Shown here one piece after another: positions 52,174-64,000 of a stretch of DNA of 64,000 bases; positions within the stretch are counted from its first letter, which is position 1; each line of letters opens with the position of its first letter. The stretch is from Crambe crambe (taxonomy: Eukaryota > Porifera > Demospongiae > Poecilosclerida > Crambeidae): contig OZ004598.1 in assembly GCA_963924555.1 (NCBI GenBank), positions 1,116,001-1,180,000 on the forward strand. Reading direction: 5' to 3'. The position numbers and the translations under genes are program-made. Under the pieces are notes generated by a model, which was not told the DNA's origin, searched no databases, and was given only the letters and a program-made list of their open reading frames with translations.

Positions 52174-52584
52174 TCTGATTATAAAGAAAAAGAACGAAAA
52201 GTCAATTTTAGAACTCGTTTTTTTCTTATGTTGGCGAATGAATTTTTGGCTTTTGAACATTCTCCTCTCTTCTTTGTAGATATAATAATTCACTGTAGCC
52301 TTCTGAGAACCTGTAGAGTAAGGGTAGAAGAGAAAGAAGAGTTTTTAGTTTATACTGTCCTATGGACTTTGACCTGCCATCCCTACTTAGAGAGTGCTAC
52401 CGCACTCTCTGATTATAAAGAAAAAGAACGAAAGGTCAATTTTAGAACTCGTTTTTTTCTTATGTTAGCGAATGAATTTTTGGCTTTTGAACATTCTCCT
52501 CTCTTCTTTGTAGATATAATAATTCACTGTAGCCTTCTGAGAACCTGTAGAGTAAGGGTAGAAAAGAAAGAAGAGTTTTTAGTG
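52174..52584 (+). repeat. Tandem duplication, period 234 bp
   Basis: Copies begin TCTGATTATAAAGAAAAAGA at 52174 and 52408 and match for about 175 bp with a few substitutions. The frame stays open through both (VNFRTRFFLMLANEFLAF repeated). The motif AGTGCTACCGCACTCTCTGA borders the second copy on both sides (52391 and 52580). No ATG at a sensible place, so coding is doubtful. Confidence 0.8.
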
Positions 52585-53559
52585 CTACCGCACTCTCTGA
52601 TAATTCCTCCCCCCCCCCCCCCCCCCCCCCCTTGCCACACATACGTACACAATTAACCCTATTCACGTGTGGACTGAGACTGAGCCAACTATGGCTAACG
52701 TCTTCTCTTTTTTCTTTCACACTACACCATACACCCTTAATAGCCCCTTGAGGCCTATATAGTAGATCTCCCTCCCTCCCCTCTTACAAGAGTCCTAGTG
52801 CCATTGATGCTAGATCTTATTATTGATTCCTGTTGGAGCAGTGGCAAAGGAAGATGATTTACTTTAGGGGGGGGGGGGGGGGGGGGGGGCCAAGATACAT
52901 TGCATTTAAGAAGGTGCATGGTCAACTTGACTATCGTTGCACTTAATTTTGGGAGGCCATGTTCCCCCCACTCCCATTCCATTCATATACCAGTCTATCC
53001 TATCTGCTACATGGATTATCATGTACAAAGGAAAAGTCTGTTCCACACCACCTTTTGTCTGCTATTCAATGATAATGCTCTGTATTATTCATAACCCCTC
53101 ATATCTTGACTCAACAAGTCATGCATGGTATACATATGTACAGATATGATTATATAAACATTGCTTGGATACTGGGGTCAAAGTTCAGTCATTCTGTTTT
53201 CACCAGGCTGACACAAAGGTATGTGTACAGGAAAACAGTATCTACATAATTATGTAAGATGCTTTACGATCGAGAGTAAATTGGAATGTATGAAACTGAA
53301 ATGAAATAATTACTTTTGAGAAGTGGCATATGTGCCGGGTATTATAGGATGGTGCACCCTATCCTGATTATAACCAGTGCTTGGTGTCAAATGGTGTGAA
53401 AACCCTCCCACCAGGCCTGCCGAGACATGGAAAATTAATTATTAGCATTCCTAATTAATGTGGTGGATCATGGAGGGCGAGTGACTCTAGACTGCCACAC
53501 ACAAGAGAGAGAGAGAGTAATTTAGCACACTTGCTAGCAGCTGCTTGCCCAATGGTGCC

Positions 53560-54115
53560 AACATGCTCTTGGCTGCGCCTGCACCTTGGACCTGCAATCT
53601 CAGCTTACTTCCATTATGCATGACTCCAGATTAGCTAGCCCCACCTCCGATTAACAGTCCCTTTTTTAAAATGTTTTGCTTACCCATCCATTATGCTAAA
53701 CAAGCATACTAGTAATGGAGAACTTAGCATGCATAATGAGTACGTAAAAGTCATGGTCAGTGTAGCACCACTCTGGCCTAGGGAGAGCTACATTCTAACC
53801 ATCAAGCCAACAATTTAATATTTGCCTTTACTGACATCTGATATCATACTATCAACAGGTAAGCGAGGATGGGCAAAGTTGGAGTGTCTAAAGGGTTACT
53901 GGTCTATGGCTGGAAGAATATCACCGCAAAGAAAACAGGGACATAGAGAATACTATTGTAAGTTACACTGTGTAGGCATAGTTGCTTATCTTCCCTAATA
54001 TACTGTTTGGCCACTTCACTGGTTTATGGGGAGTCGCATATATGGCTTCCTTGTTATTATTATTTTGGAGTTTGAGTTTCACTTGCCAGGAAGCCTCATA
54101 TGGAGTAAAAACTTT
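53560..54115 (+). repeat. Block duplicated at 60.0-61.0 kb, copy 1
   Basis: CAGATTAGCTAGCCCC, AAAATGTTTTGCTTACCCAT, TGGTCAGTGTAGCACCACTC and GGAAGCCTCATATGGAGTAA recur in the same order at 60219-60970. The left end (GGCTGCGCCTGCACC) recurs inverted near 60050. This region lies upstream of the seven-span gene. Confidence 0.75.
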
Positions 54116-54299
54116 TAATCAAGAAAAGCTAATGTAGCTAGCTATGTGTTATAATCACTACAGTGCATGCATGAACACTGAAAAGTAGTGATTTCATATA
54201 GTAATAACTGTATTATTATAACATAGTTTCAAAATGGCATTAGTACGCATGAATTCCTTATCCCATAGATTAATACACATTCTTTAGATAAGGGACCAC

Positions 54300-54620
54300 G
54301 AAAAATGTGGAGGATTATTCCTCATGAGTATACTGTCCATTGCAGGTTGGTTGTCAGAAGGTTTGGGAGTGTGTAACTGGACTGACTGGACTAATAACTC
54401 TAGGCCTGTCGAGGAATAATCCTCCACATTTTAGCAGACCATTATCTATAGATAAATGTGTGGGCTGTCTCATACTCATGAGGAATACTCCTCCACATTT
54501 TAGTGGACCATTATCTATAGAAGAATGTGTGGGCTGTCTCATACTCATGAGGAATACTCCTCCACATTTAGTGGACCATTATCTAATACTCATGAGGAAT
54601 GTCTAATCCTCCACATTCTC
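54300..54620 (+). repeat. Minisatellite with CCTCCACATTTTAG units
   Basis: Three direct units of about 75 bp (AATACTCCTCCACATTTTAG, GGACCATTATCTATAGA, TGTGTGGGCTGTCTCATACT) with a shortened fourth. An inverted partial unit lies at 54300-54332. Non-coding. Confidence 0.75.
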
Positions 54621-55655
54621 TGGATGTGTTGATGCAACTCACATCTAAACCACCTAGAAGGAATTGGCTTATCCCCAAAAAATAACTCTTGTTTACCCCA
54701 CATCACTACACCGTACAGTGTTAGATCAGCATGTGGTACACCCTTGAGTGTGATAAAAGTGGTCAGGTAAATCTATATGCCCCCATACCTAAGACTCCAC
54801 CCATGCATGAGGGGTTAACTCTGCTGCATTTTTTTCAGCTGCCTAGTTCAGCTATCAGAGCTTGAACTTATTAACAATGGGTGTGATTAAAGTGTGGTTA
54901 TATTTTAGGGGGTGTGGAGTGTGGGTGTGGCTTTCCCCCTGAAGTTGCAGGGAAAAAGTTGGGACCTATAATATTATGCTGTTCTGCTGTGTCTGTATAC
55001 CTTGCAGGCTTCATCAACTGTTCCTCCAATGAGCTCTGGAAGAAGTACTGTTTGAGACGGAGCAACCCAGTTTACATCCTATGGACTTGAGGAGCTAATA
55101 ACCAATTCAATCATGTTACAACAATTATAACCTGATGAAAAATAATATTATTATCTGCTATAGAAGTTTTGAATAATTGGTAACTACAATTGAAAGAATA
55201 GCAATAGTACAGCTAGCCTAACAATAATTGCCAAAATTAATAATGGGTGGAAATTGAATTCATGGCATGGTATGAGCTATAGCAAAAAAAAAAAAAAAAA
55301 AAAAAAAAAGCTATTAATGTGAAAATGGGTGGATCTGAGTGGGGACAGTCTTCATTATAATTGTGCTATAAGAATTGGCATTCATTACTCAGCAAGGAGT
55401 ATGTACTAGCTACTACTGTCATTTTGGTGCTTAGAGTAGCTACTGACAGGAAGTTGCATTTTATCCACCCCTAAGCCCCACCCTTTGCTTGAACTTAAAG
55501 AGGTTGGAATTTTTCTGAACTAGCTAGAGCAATAATAATTATTATCAATAAGATAATAACCATCAGCTAACTAACTAGCTATAGCTATATCAACTTTGGA
55601 ACTATAGCTAGCCATCTTTTTCTATGGTTTTCTTTCTCTTCTAAAATTTAATAGA

Positions 55656-58600
55656 ATGGTAATAATGTTGGCTGCAACCTGTATTGCTGCACTATTTGTC
55701 ATTTTTGTTCCAACCACTACTTCAGATGCATCCACTGGAGACTTCAGCAGATGTGCTAATGATCTAGGTTCTCTCGAACAAGCACTATTTAAGACTGGGA
55801 GCAACTTATTTGAGCTCAATCGAATCTTCTTTCCACCCAGTTTACTTCCTACGAGATTTGTCAGAGTGGAATACTCCTTTATGGATCCAAGCAATAACCA
55901 AGACTGCAATGTTACATACATATGGGCAGTTGGTGAAGTTCTGTTCTTGCAACCTCCAAGTTTGTTCAAGATAAATTCTCTGTTCTTCTATTATCCGAAT
56001 AATGAGCTAACTACACTTCATTTACAACTGCCTATTGAGTGTATCCCTCTCATTAATGGGACAGATGGACAGTGTACATGCAGGAATGATTCTCATATGC
56101 TGGATATTTTAACACAACAGGTGAGGGGCCATGCAGTCTAGTCAACTCTCCCCATAAAAATACTCTCAGCACAATTATGATTCTACCTGGCTCAGTACTC
56201 TGGACTGGAATATGGACTCAATTCTAGACTCATTTTCATGTATAGCAGTGTGTTGTGCAATGAGGTAAATAGTCTCGCTAGCCCCATAACTTGATACCGA
56301 GTGGTATGAAGAATCTGGGGAGTGTCGGTAAACGAATCATAGGACTGAAGTCATGCAAGCTGCATTAATGGACCATACAGTTTTAGCTCTCTGAAGCGAG
56401 ACCATCGGGATATGTTGGCTTGTATTGATCAGGCAAATGCCTGACCCACATATGTGTTGGGGCTAGTAACAACACAGGAGAGCCCATAGCAGCTATCTTG
56501 TAGCCCCCCAATGTAACTCCTGCTCTAGCAATGAGAGAAGCTTATGACTGTTCTGGTAGTGGTTGTACATTATGTGTTGGCAAGAAGTTGTGGGAGCAGG
56601 TACCATAGCTCCATCACTGGTGCTTTACATATCTTATTATATTCATGTGCTGGTGATGTAGCTAATACACTAGTGTCAGGGGCTATAGGATCGAGACTAA
56701 TAGCACCTAGCTTTGACCCTCTCCACATGGAAGGTGGGACCATGGTTGGCATGGAGGGGGACAGAGGGAGATCCATACAAGAATGATACAAGAAGTAGAA
56801 TAAAGAAGCATGCTCTGCTGGCACCTGAAAATGTGTCAAGGGCTGCTGTAGAATCACCCTGCCCAGTCCTGGCTTGCTACCATAGCTAGAACCTTGAAAA
56901 CAAGTCTAGAATTGAGTCCATATTCCAGTCCATTTGTATACGTCCCAAGCTGCGCATGCGCAGCAGATAGCATAGATTATATGATACGCGCGTTAAAAAT
57001 AATGATCCTTACCAAATTGGGAGCAGACACTTATTACAGTGGGACATTGAACTCTATGAGCTCTTAGTTTAGCAGATGCAGCCGGAGTGGGTAAAAGGTC
57101 TGACTACAGTGAGGGAATCACAGTTAAAGTACATCTTGCATGCATAATAATTATGTGAATCTGATGGTTTTATAACCAGTTAGCTACGCTGAAAGCGAGC
57201 CAAATAGGGTCTGACTAAAACACAGACAGGACCACTGTCATAGTTTACTTTAGTTGCTTGGAAATTCATCACAGTGATCCTATAGGAAATTCTGTTACTT
57301 GCCTATGTACTTTATTGATACAATTTCATTTGTAGCCATTAGCTATAGGATAAATCAACAGATCATGTCACACTCTGTTTCCTGATAATTATACTATGTC
57401 CTATCAGGATGGAGTCTTAGGTCAGGTTGGGGATACACCTGATCACTTTTTCAGTCCTTCAGTCAGATTAGTTTGCTATAGGAAAAGGGAGGTAGCATAT
57501 TCAGTCATTAATTTTCTTTGTGGTCATCTATGTAATAGCATTTGTAAATTCCAACACCAAAATAGCTAGAGTGTTGTTTTGCATAGTCACGATCGCTTTA
57601 ATCACTTGATGGTTGCCAAAGATACCTGTAGCTATAGCTAATTACTGTTTTTGAATTGTTTGCTTCGTCCCCTGAAACAATATGTGGCATAATTATTATG
57701 TATAAAAAGACATCAACGATAATTGACAACAGCACTAGCTACATGGAAAAGGGATGCCAGATTTTCCTTTGATACTGGCTCCATTGATCTAAGCCCTTCC
57801 TACGAGGCTCAACTGCATGTGATGTACAATAATTATTATAATTATGCATGCCCTAGAATTACAATGCACGAGAAAAACTGCATTCAGCTAACTACTCTGT
57901 TTATATTAAAATTTTACAGCTGAATATCTATGCAAGATTCACAGCTCAAGACAATGTTCAGAGAACCAATACATTTGCACGAGCCATTTGTGCAGGAGAA
58001 CTTTACGACAAATACTACAGTGGTAAAGACAAAGACATCAACTATATTATTGCTGCTGCCACCATTATGGGACCAATCCTTTTGTTTATGGTTGCAATGG
58101 CTTACATTATTTTTCGCATTAGTTTAAAGTATATTGAAGAGAATAAGGCCTCATCTGTTCTTCATAGTACAAAGCGTAAAAATCTGGTGGCTCTTGGTTT
58201 GCTCAGTATCTACATTACCATTTACATTTTTATATTGGATGTAATAGCTGCTAACATTGTACGCACTTCCAGTCACGAATATGCAAGAGAGCTATCTCCA
58301 AGGAACATTTCGTTCAATTTAGGTGTCACTTACTTCACATTGGTTTGTGATCTTCTAGCTCTTGGTGCAGTTATTGTTGTGTTTATCCTCATCATTATCA
58401 AAAAGATTGAGTCTGTTGAAGGTATCTTTCTCTCTCTCCTAACAGCAACTTCCGTATGTATTATCACTCACCTTGGGTACATAATGCTGGCCTGGATCAC
58501 TCAGCCTTCGAGGAGCACCACAACTCTTCTCCTCTACTACTTCCTATTTTTCTACATGTATTTAATGTTTCGGAAGACTTACAAGTTAGGACTACGATTT

Positions 58601-59200
58601 AAGAAGTCCTTTAGTAACTACTCTCCTGAGACTGAGTCAGGAAAAAGAATCAAAAAATTATTTAGTACACCTACTAATAAGCCCTCTGAGACTACTAATG
58701 ATCCTGAGCCCATGGAGATGCAAAATCGTGAGACAAATGGCAATGCTCATCCCACTGACTCCAGAGCAGGAAGTGATAGCACCCCTGCAGGAAAGCAAAA
58801 AGGAATTGATGTGTGTCTTTTCTTTTTTATAGGAGTCCTTGGGGTATTTTTTCTTGGACTAGCTGTGGTTTTTGTTATGATGATTTACTTAATGCCACTT
58901 GCATCTGAAGATCTCTTCAGCTACCTCTTCAACGTAATCCAATTCATGATAGTTGTGGTGTCTACACAATATGCATACAAGTTGGTAGTTGGAAAAGAGT
59001 TCTGTTTTAAGAAGATTGTAAAGCATATTAAGGATATTGCTATTAAGAAAAAGGTGCATGAAGCGCCTAGTAATGAAGGCATTTCTAAAGAAATTGGAAA
59101 ATTTGTGGCAGAGAAACTGCTTATTCCACAAGTAAAGAAGAATATGAAAGAAGAAAGTACATCTCAGCCAACCATGTCCAGTCCACATCAACCGAATTGA
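55656..59200 (+). CDS. Seven-span membrane protein with short Cys-bearing ectodomain
   Basis: Two exons (55656-56120 and 57920-59200) join in phase 0, removing a 1799-bp GTGAGG-CAG intron, to give 581 residues. A signal peptide (about 1-23) is followed by about 170 extracellular residues with at least five cysteines (SRC, QDC, IEC, QCTC) and sequons (NVT, NGT, NDS). Seven spans follow at about 196-219, 243-267, 288-314, 325-348, 355-373, 451-480 and 487-511. The loop between spans 5 and 6 is long, polar and Pro/Thr-rich, and the C-tail is basic. The topology is GPCR-like, but I see no DRY, NPxxY or other GPCR signature, and I do not recognise the family. A decayed copy of its first exon lies near 60500. 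Confidence 0.75.
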
Positions 59201-59505
59201 ACTTTAGTGTGTAGCTATTAACTATAAGTGTTGATTATCCCTTAGCTAGCTATATGGTTTGTTGTTTTTTGGTTTTTTATTTGCGTTTTTGTTTTTTTTC
59301 TTTGCTTTTTTTAAGCTTGTATGTAGCTAGTGCTTTCATATTAAACTTTTATACCCTTATTAAATTTCACTTATATATTTTTGAAATCATAAACCTGCTA
59401 AATATCCTAGGGTGGAGGGAAGAAGCATAATATGGGAAGTTTTGTCCTCAACAGACCCAACTTCCACCCCGCTGAGCAGTCACGTGCACCATGGAGGATT
59501 GTGCA

Positions 59506-59655
<150 letters not shown>

Positions 59656-60062
59656 TAAGTCAGAGTCAAGCTACAACCAGTTAATTTACACTACATACCA
59701 CAAACTTATACATTATGACTGACATGAGAATCCTTGAGAACAACAGTCTAGTTCAAGAGGTGTATCCTACGATGACACAGTCCGGACTCCTGTGCGAGTG
59801 GTCCCACCCTATTCATAGCTAGCCATAGGTCGGGACACTAATGGGACCGAAACCTATGGTTGGTGATGATCGAATTGGGTTCTCCCCTGATGACTGGATA
59901 AGAGGCTCTCAAAGAAAATGAGTTCTCAAAGAAAAACCAAATAACTCAGTAGAATCCATACCAATGGTCCTAAAGGGTTAATTGTTTTGATTAAGCTTCC
60001 AATAGGAGTCATGCATAGCTAATGGAAGTAAGCTGAGATTGCAGGTCCAAGGTGCAGGCGCA

Positions 60063-60101
<39 letters not shown>

Positions 60102-60494
60102 GCGTGTGTGTTAGAATCATAAGAAAAATAAAAGGAGAAAAACAAAGTATAAATTTGGTAAGACCTTTGTCCATTGCTTTATCATACATAGGTAGATGTC
60201 ACCTAGACCAGCAGATTAGCTAGCCCCTCCCATTAGCAGTCCCTTTTTAAAAATGTTTTGCTTACCCATCCATTATGCTACTAGTAGCTAATGGTGAACT
60301 TACAATGTCATGCATAATAAGTAAAATTCATGGTCAGTGCAGCACCACTCTAAAAGGCCTAGGGAGAGCTACATTCACTGGTTTATGTGGGAGTTGCATG
60401 TATGGCTTCCTTGTTATTATTTTTAAAAATTTTGGAGATCGAGTTTGTTTTACTTAGCTATAGCTAAATATTACCAAAGTTTCAAGTAATACTA

Positions 60495-60540
60495 CAACCT
60501 GTATTGCTTCACTACTTATTTTAACCACTGCTTCATAGGT
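60495..60540 (+). pseudogene. Remnant of the first exon of the seven-span gene
   Basis: About 45 bases (ACAACCTGTATTGCTTCACT onward) match the signal-peptide codons of the gene at 55656 (position 55674 on), with a gap and substitutions. Flanking sequence on the left (60219-60440) matches 53640-54060, so this is part of a decayed duplicate of the upstream region of that gene. No further exon is present. Confidence 0.5.
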
Positions 60541-61728
60541 ACTGTATAACTTTGTCACTGTGTCTGATGGCCTTTACTTGTATGCATGTTGTTAGCATAA
60601 TATTATTCTGTGGCTTAATAGTTTACATGACATGGGTAGAGATAAAAATTTGAGTGTAGTGTGCCACGTAAATGTCATAGGCAAAACTATGGCATACGTA
60701 CATACATAGGTGTGCTGTAAAAAATTCAAATTGGTGGTGGTGGGGGGGGGAGACAATTGTGATGGTTATGTATAGTTAAAAGAGTTCCAATGTTCAACAA
60801 CGAAAATTAATCACATGAAATTTAACAAAATAATATAAAAGCTAATTACAAGTAAGTTGTATCAATGAAAATAAATAACATGAAAATTGTAAACCTAAAT
60901 TATTATCTAACGGAAATTTCCAATTTACAGTAACTGGAAGCCTCATATGGAGTAAAAAATTTAATCCACATAAACTAAATTTAGAACACAGCTCTGTACA
61001 TTCACAATACAAAATCAGATCTTCTAAACCTCATAATGCATCACAGGGATACTAAGTGCCTAACAGTAGGTTTACTAAGTGCCCCGGGCACTTAGTAAAC
61101 CTACGGTTAGGCACTTAATACCCTGTGGTGGGCAGCAATTAGAAATATTGTTATGAATCCATAGTAACCAACCAACCCCGCCTGGTGGGTGTGTGTTAGA
61201 AGACTTGTCAAAAAATGGTGAAAGCTAGTTTCTCGCCTCCTGACACTAGTGAGTACCAACTAAAGCCTAGAAAAGAGTAACAAGGTACCGAAGGCAGCGT
61301 AGAAAGCTTAGTTAGTTCATATTTTCAAGCGTATAAGCTAGAAAGCCTACCTTAGTTCTGGTGATTTTCAGTGCACGAAGCTTTCATGGCTGACTAGCTA
61401 AACTTTAGCGATTCATTTGAAGCCTTTCTAAGTTCCAAAACTATGTTGTTATGTTCTAAATAAGTTAGGCAACTTGACCAACGGGATCTAAGTTATTTAG
61501 AGACCCTCGGGCCCTTGGTAGCGCCCTCGCTGCGCTCGGGTCGCTACAGCCCAGGGCCCTCGGGTCTCTAAATAAAGTCCCGTTTACACAAGGGTTTTAA
61601 TCCGGATTCAATCCGATTCAGTCTAATCGCCAGTGGACGTAATTAATTACCACGTATTAGCGATGACGTCATAAATTGTAGTCGAAAAACAGAAATTGTG
61701 CGGGTGTTTTGTATGGACTGTAACTGCC

Positions 61729-64000
61729 TCTTAGAAGCCGAAGAAGCAATATGGAGAGCACTTTCTGCTAAAGATGAAACCTAGGTAAGTATTACTGCAC
61801 AGTAAACATTGTTGCAAGCTATAAACAGGCAGAAAATTCAGCTATATGTTGCCTCTGTTGCTTGGCTAGTTTCATCACGTCATAGTGTTTCTTGCTAGAA
61901 TTTTCGTTCCTAGCAGTGGACACTTCAGATTCTAGCTGGATCCTGTGTAGCATTGCTTGTATAATATACAGTAGCAATTTTGTGGATGTAAGTATTGCAA
62001 AATGCAAATGTCACACCCATTCATCCTGTCTTTCATTTAGTTCATGTTCTTCATCACTCTCTATATTATCTCCTATCAATTCTTCGTTCTGTTTCTGAAG
62101 TCCATCAATGTTTACAGCTCCATCACTGCTTCAGGATGATTGAGACTGTTGTCATAGCTATTTAAACAGTTGACACACTTGCATCCTGGTCCACATTTGT
62201 ATGCTTGTCAATTTTCAGCCACACCAATTGAAACAAAATCCTGAACTCTTGCCATGTTTTCAGGAACGTCTAAGACACTTTGGACTTTTCCATCCAACCA
62301 TTTCCAGCTATATAGGTAAATGTATGTGTGTCAGTGAGCTAGAAATCGAATCTTAATTACATTTCTCAAACAGCTAACTTACCTGGAAGATCAATGTCGT
62401 TGGAAGTTGCATGATGCCACATCTCTAATACCACAGGGAGCGATTCCAGTAGAGCTTCGGTTGAGGGCATGGTCATGTTTGCTCACTCCCACACTGTTCT
62501 CCTGATGATAGTGCAAGTCATGGAGAGACTCTGATTTCATTGAATAAAAGAGGGTGATCAGTGAAGATTGGATAAATGTGACCCAATTTGAGAAAAGGGA
62601 CCACTTCACGCAGAATTTCAAAATGGAGTTATTAGTACCACGCTATAGCCCATTGCCTTAGAAGTTCATTGATACTACGCTTGAAGCTAGATCTTAAACC
62701 ACCGCGGAGCTATAAGCGCTAGAAGTGCATCGCCTGAGAGAAAGATTCAGTAAGCGTTTTGCAATAAACGCGTCTAAACATTGAACTTCCGGTCAATACC
62801 CAATTCTCCGTAAATCTCTACGCGAGTCCGTATAATACGATGACATCATTCAATTTTTCTTACCTCGTGTAGCAGCTGGGCAGAGTAGAAGTAGACTTAG
62901 CTTTACTGCGTTCTTGTCTTTGAGCGTTTTGGTTATCTAAGATATGCAAGACATGGGACAAGCTCTAAACAATGATCAGGTAAAGTTTGGGTAGATAGCT
63001 GTTTGTAAATGCATAGTGTACAGTAGTTTTAAAATACTGGTAAGTTTTATTATCCTATCTCTGTTTTAAGCTTTATTAGTTGGTTCGTGTGGAAGCAGTG
63101 TTTATCTGGGTTAGAATCTAGACACTGGTGGGATCAGGGCTGTCTTTCATTGTCAACAGGCCTGGAGTTGAAGGAGACAGATGAACTTCATTCAGCACCT
63201 CCAGATCGGAATTTTCTGACCTATGAAGTTGGATGGCTTCTACCACAGCCTCTTCCTATCTGTAGCTAGCTAAATATGTGTAGCTAAGTTGTGTATTCAG
63301 TAGAAATCATCGATATGAAAATTCATTATTATGTGGGGATTTTCCCTTATTTCCGCGCACTATGCTCTTACGTCCTCCGTAATTGAACATTAAAATTTGC
63401 GCACGTAGGATCTGAAATAAGTTCCGGGTGAGGTAGCTCACTTCAACTCGAGCGCTTGCCTACTTCAAAGCCTTCCCACTTCCTAAAATTTGGCAGGAAG
63501 TTAGACAAAGGACTGAAGATACTGTGGAGGCAATGAAAAAGAAGTGAATAAAAAAATTAATTTTACCTAAGGCAACTTTAAACGCGCATATCTCAAAATT
63601 AAATCCTGCGTGAAGTGGTCCCTTTTCAAAAATTATATCACAAATATACTCTAAAATATCCTAAGCCAACAAGTCGGAGGGAAGGGGAGGCAGGATCTGC
63701 TCTAGTGAACCACACAGTGTTTCATTATTGATGAAGGAGAAAAATAATAGAATGTAGAGAGAAAACTGGTATTCCCGATCCCATGAAAAAGGAGTACAGA
63801 CATTAAGTGTGGTAGTAGCTCTTCTGTGATAGTGTTCAAAGAGAGATAAGGGCATTCTGATTCAGGAACCTATAGCATCTTTAGGATGAAAATCTTACTC
63901 CCAGGAAACATAATAGTATCAAACGTATGTGATACACATCTGTACCTATCAAGAGAGAATATCAACGTTATCTGGGGTTGGCCTGGGGTATTAAAAGATT
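61729..64000 (+). repeat. Segmental duplication, copy 2 (runs off the window)
   Basis: Matches 50142-51365 from TCTTAGAAGCCGAAGAAGCA to the window end, interrupted only by the 62577-63642 insertion. Few substitutions, so the duplication is young. Confidence 0.85.
62577..63642. mobile_element. 1066-bp insertion with inverted ends (filled site)
   Basis: Begins TGTGACCCAATTTGAG and ends in its approximate inverse ATATCACA. The subterminal AAAAGGGACCACTTCACGCA is inverted near 63605-63627. The paralogous position at 50995 lacks it (GGATAAATATACTC), so borders are exact, with an AA dinucleotide duplicated. The interior is GC-richer in parts. It has no transposase, but has an exon-like ATG piece at 62945-62982 followed by GTAAAG. 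A non-autonomous DNA transposon is the best guess. Confidence 0.8.

Larger units (their letters stand above)
51366..55655. other. Gene-poor region upstream of the seven-span gene
   Basis: Holds the tandem duplication at 52174, poly-C (52609-52631), poly-G (52867-52889), the repeat block shared with 60 kb (53560-54115), a minisatellite at 54300 and poly-A (55284-55309). Small exon-like pieces with splice sites exist (for example ending at 53950 and starting at 55008) but cannot be linked into a gene. Confidence 0.5.

Noticed and set aside
52099-52656. 185-residue open frame as a gene
   Set aside because: It starts at GTG, has no conserved domain and is largely a tandem duplication ending in poly-C.
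53870-55089. Small exon-like pieces (MGKVGVSKGLLVYGWK, then NCSSNELWKKYCLRR) suggesting a short mitochondrial-type gene
   Set aside because: Splice sites look plausible, but the pieces cannot be joined into a frame with any family likeness.

Overview
This window looks like nuclear DNA of an early-branching animal, most probably a demosponge. The reasons are GT-AG introns (most of them short), animal chromatin and trafficking genes (HELLS-, CHD- and Rab-like), CAP-superfamily genes, AT-rich spacers full of (AGCT)n, and many small foldback elements. The sponge assignment is an inference from overall style, not from a marker gene.

Region 1 (1-16.0 kb) is a plus-strand tandem array of one gene family that I do not recognise. 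Each member encodes a small membrane protein with no signal peptide. The order of parts is a tyrosine-motif cytoplasmic tail, one membrane span, a glycosylated helical stalk and a C-terminal domain with eight invariant cysteines. Six members look intact (87, 3140, 6881, 11970, 13484 and 15220), one is frameshifted (10376) and three are relics. The tails carry YxxL motifs (YTEL, YTKL, YTTL) and YxxP motifs (YQVP, YHTP, YQTP, YDLP, YEVP). One member has multiplied YDL(P) six-fold through an in-frame minisatellite. The ectodomain has a short hypervariable stretch. This array is the best candidate in the window for an undescribed recognition and signalling system.

Region 2 (16.8-27.6 kb) holds a minus-strand HELLS-type SNF2 helicase gene of 13 recognisable exons. 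Its visible part stops inside the second helicase lobe. It is divergently paired, across about 160 bp, with a two-exon Rab-like GTPase whose switch-II Gln is Met.

Region 3 (28.4-38.4 kb) is a cluster of CAP/SCP genes sharing one exon plan: two single-domain genes and one two-domain gene on the plus strand, then one on the minus strand. All lack the His of the classic GHYTQ motif and have hydrophobic C-termini.

Region 4 (38.5-64 kb) is gene-poor. It holds a five-span membrane protein with a 12-residue Glu-rich repeat (43955-45304, minus), a broken CHD-family helicase fragment (46.7-47.06 kb), and a two-exon seven-span membrane protein (55656-59200) with a decayed copy of its locus at 60.0-61.0 kb. 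It also holds a direct segmental duplication (50142 and 61729), the second copy of which contains a 1.07-kb insertion absent from the first. MITE-like and foldback elements, minisatellites and long microsatellites are scattered throughout. I saw no rRNA, no convincing tRNA, no CRISPR array and no retroviral or capsid-bearing element.
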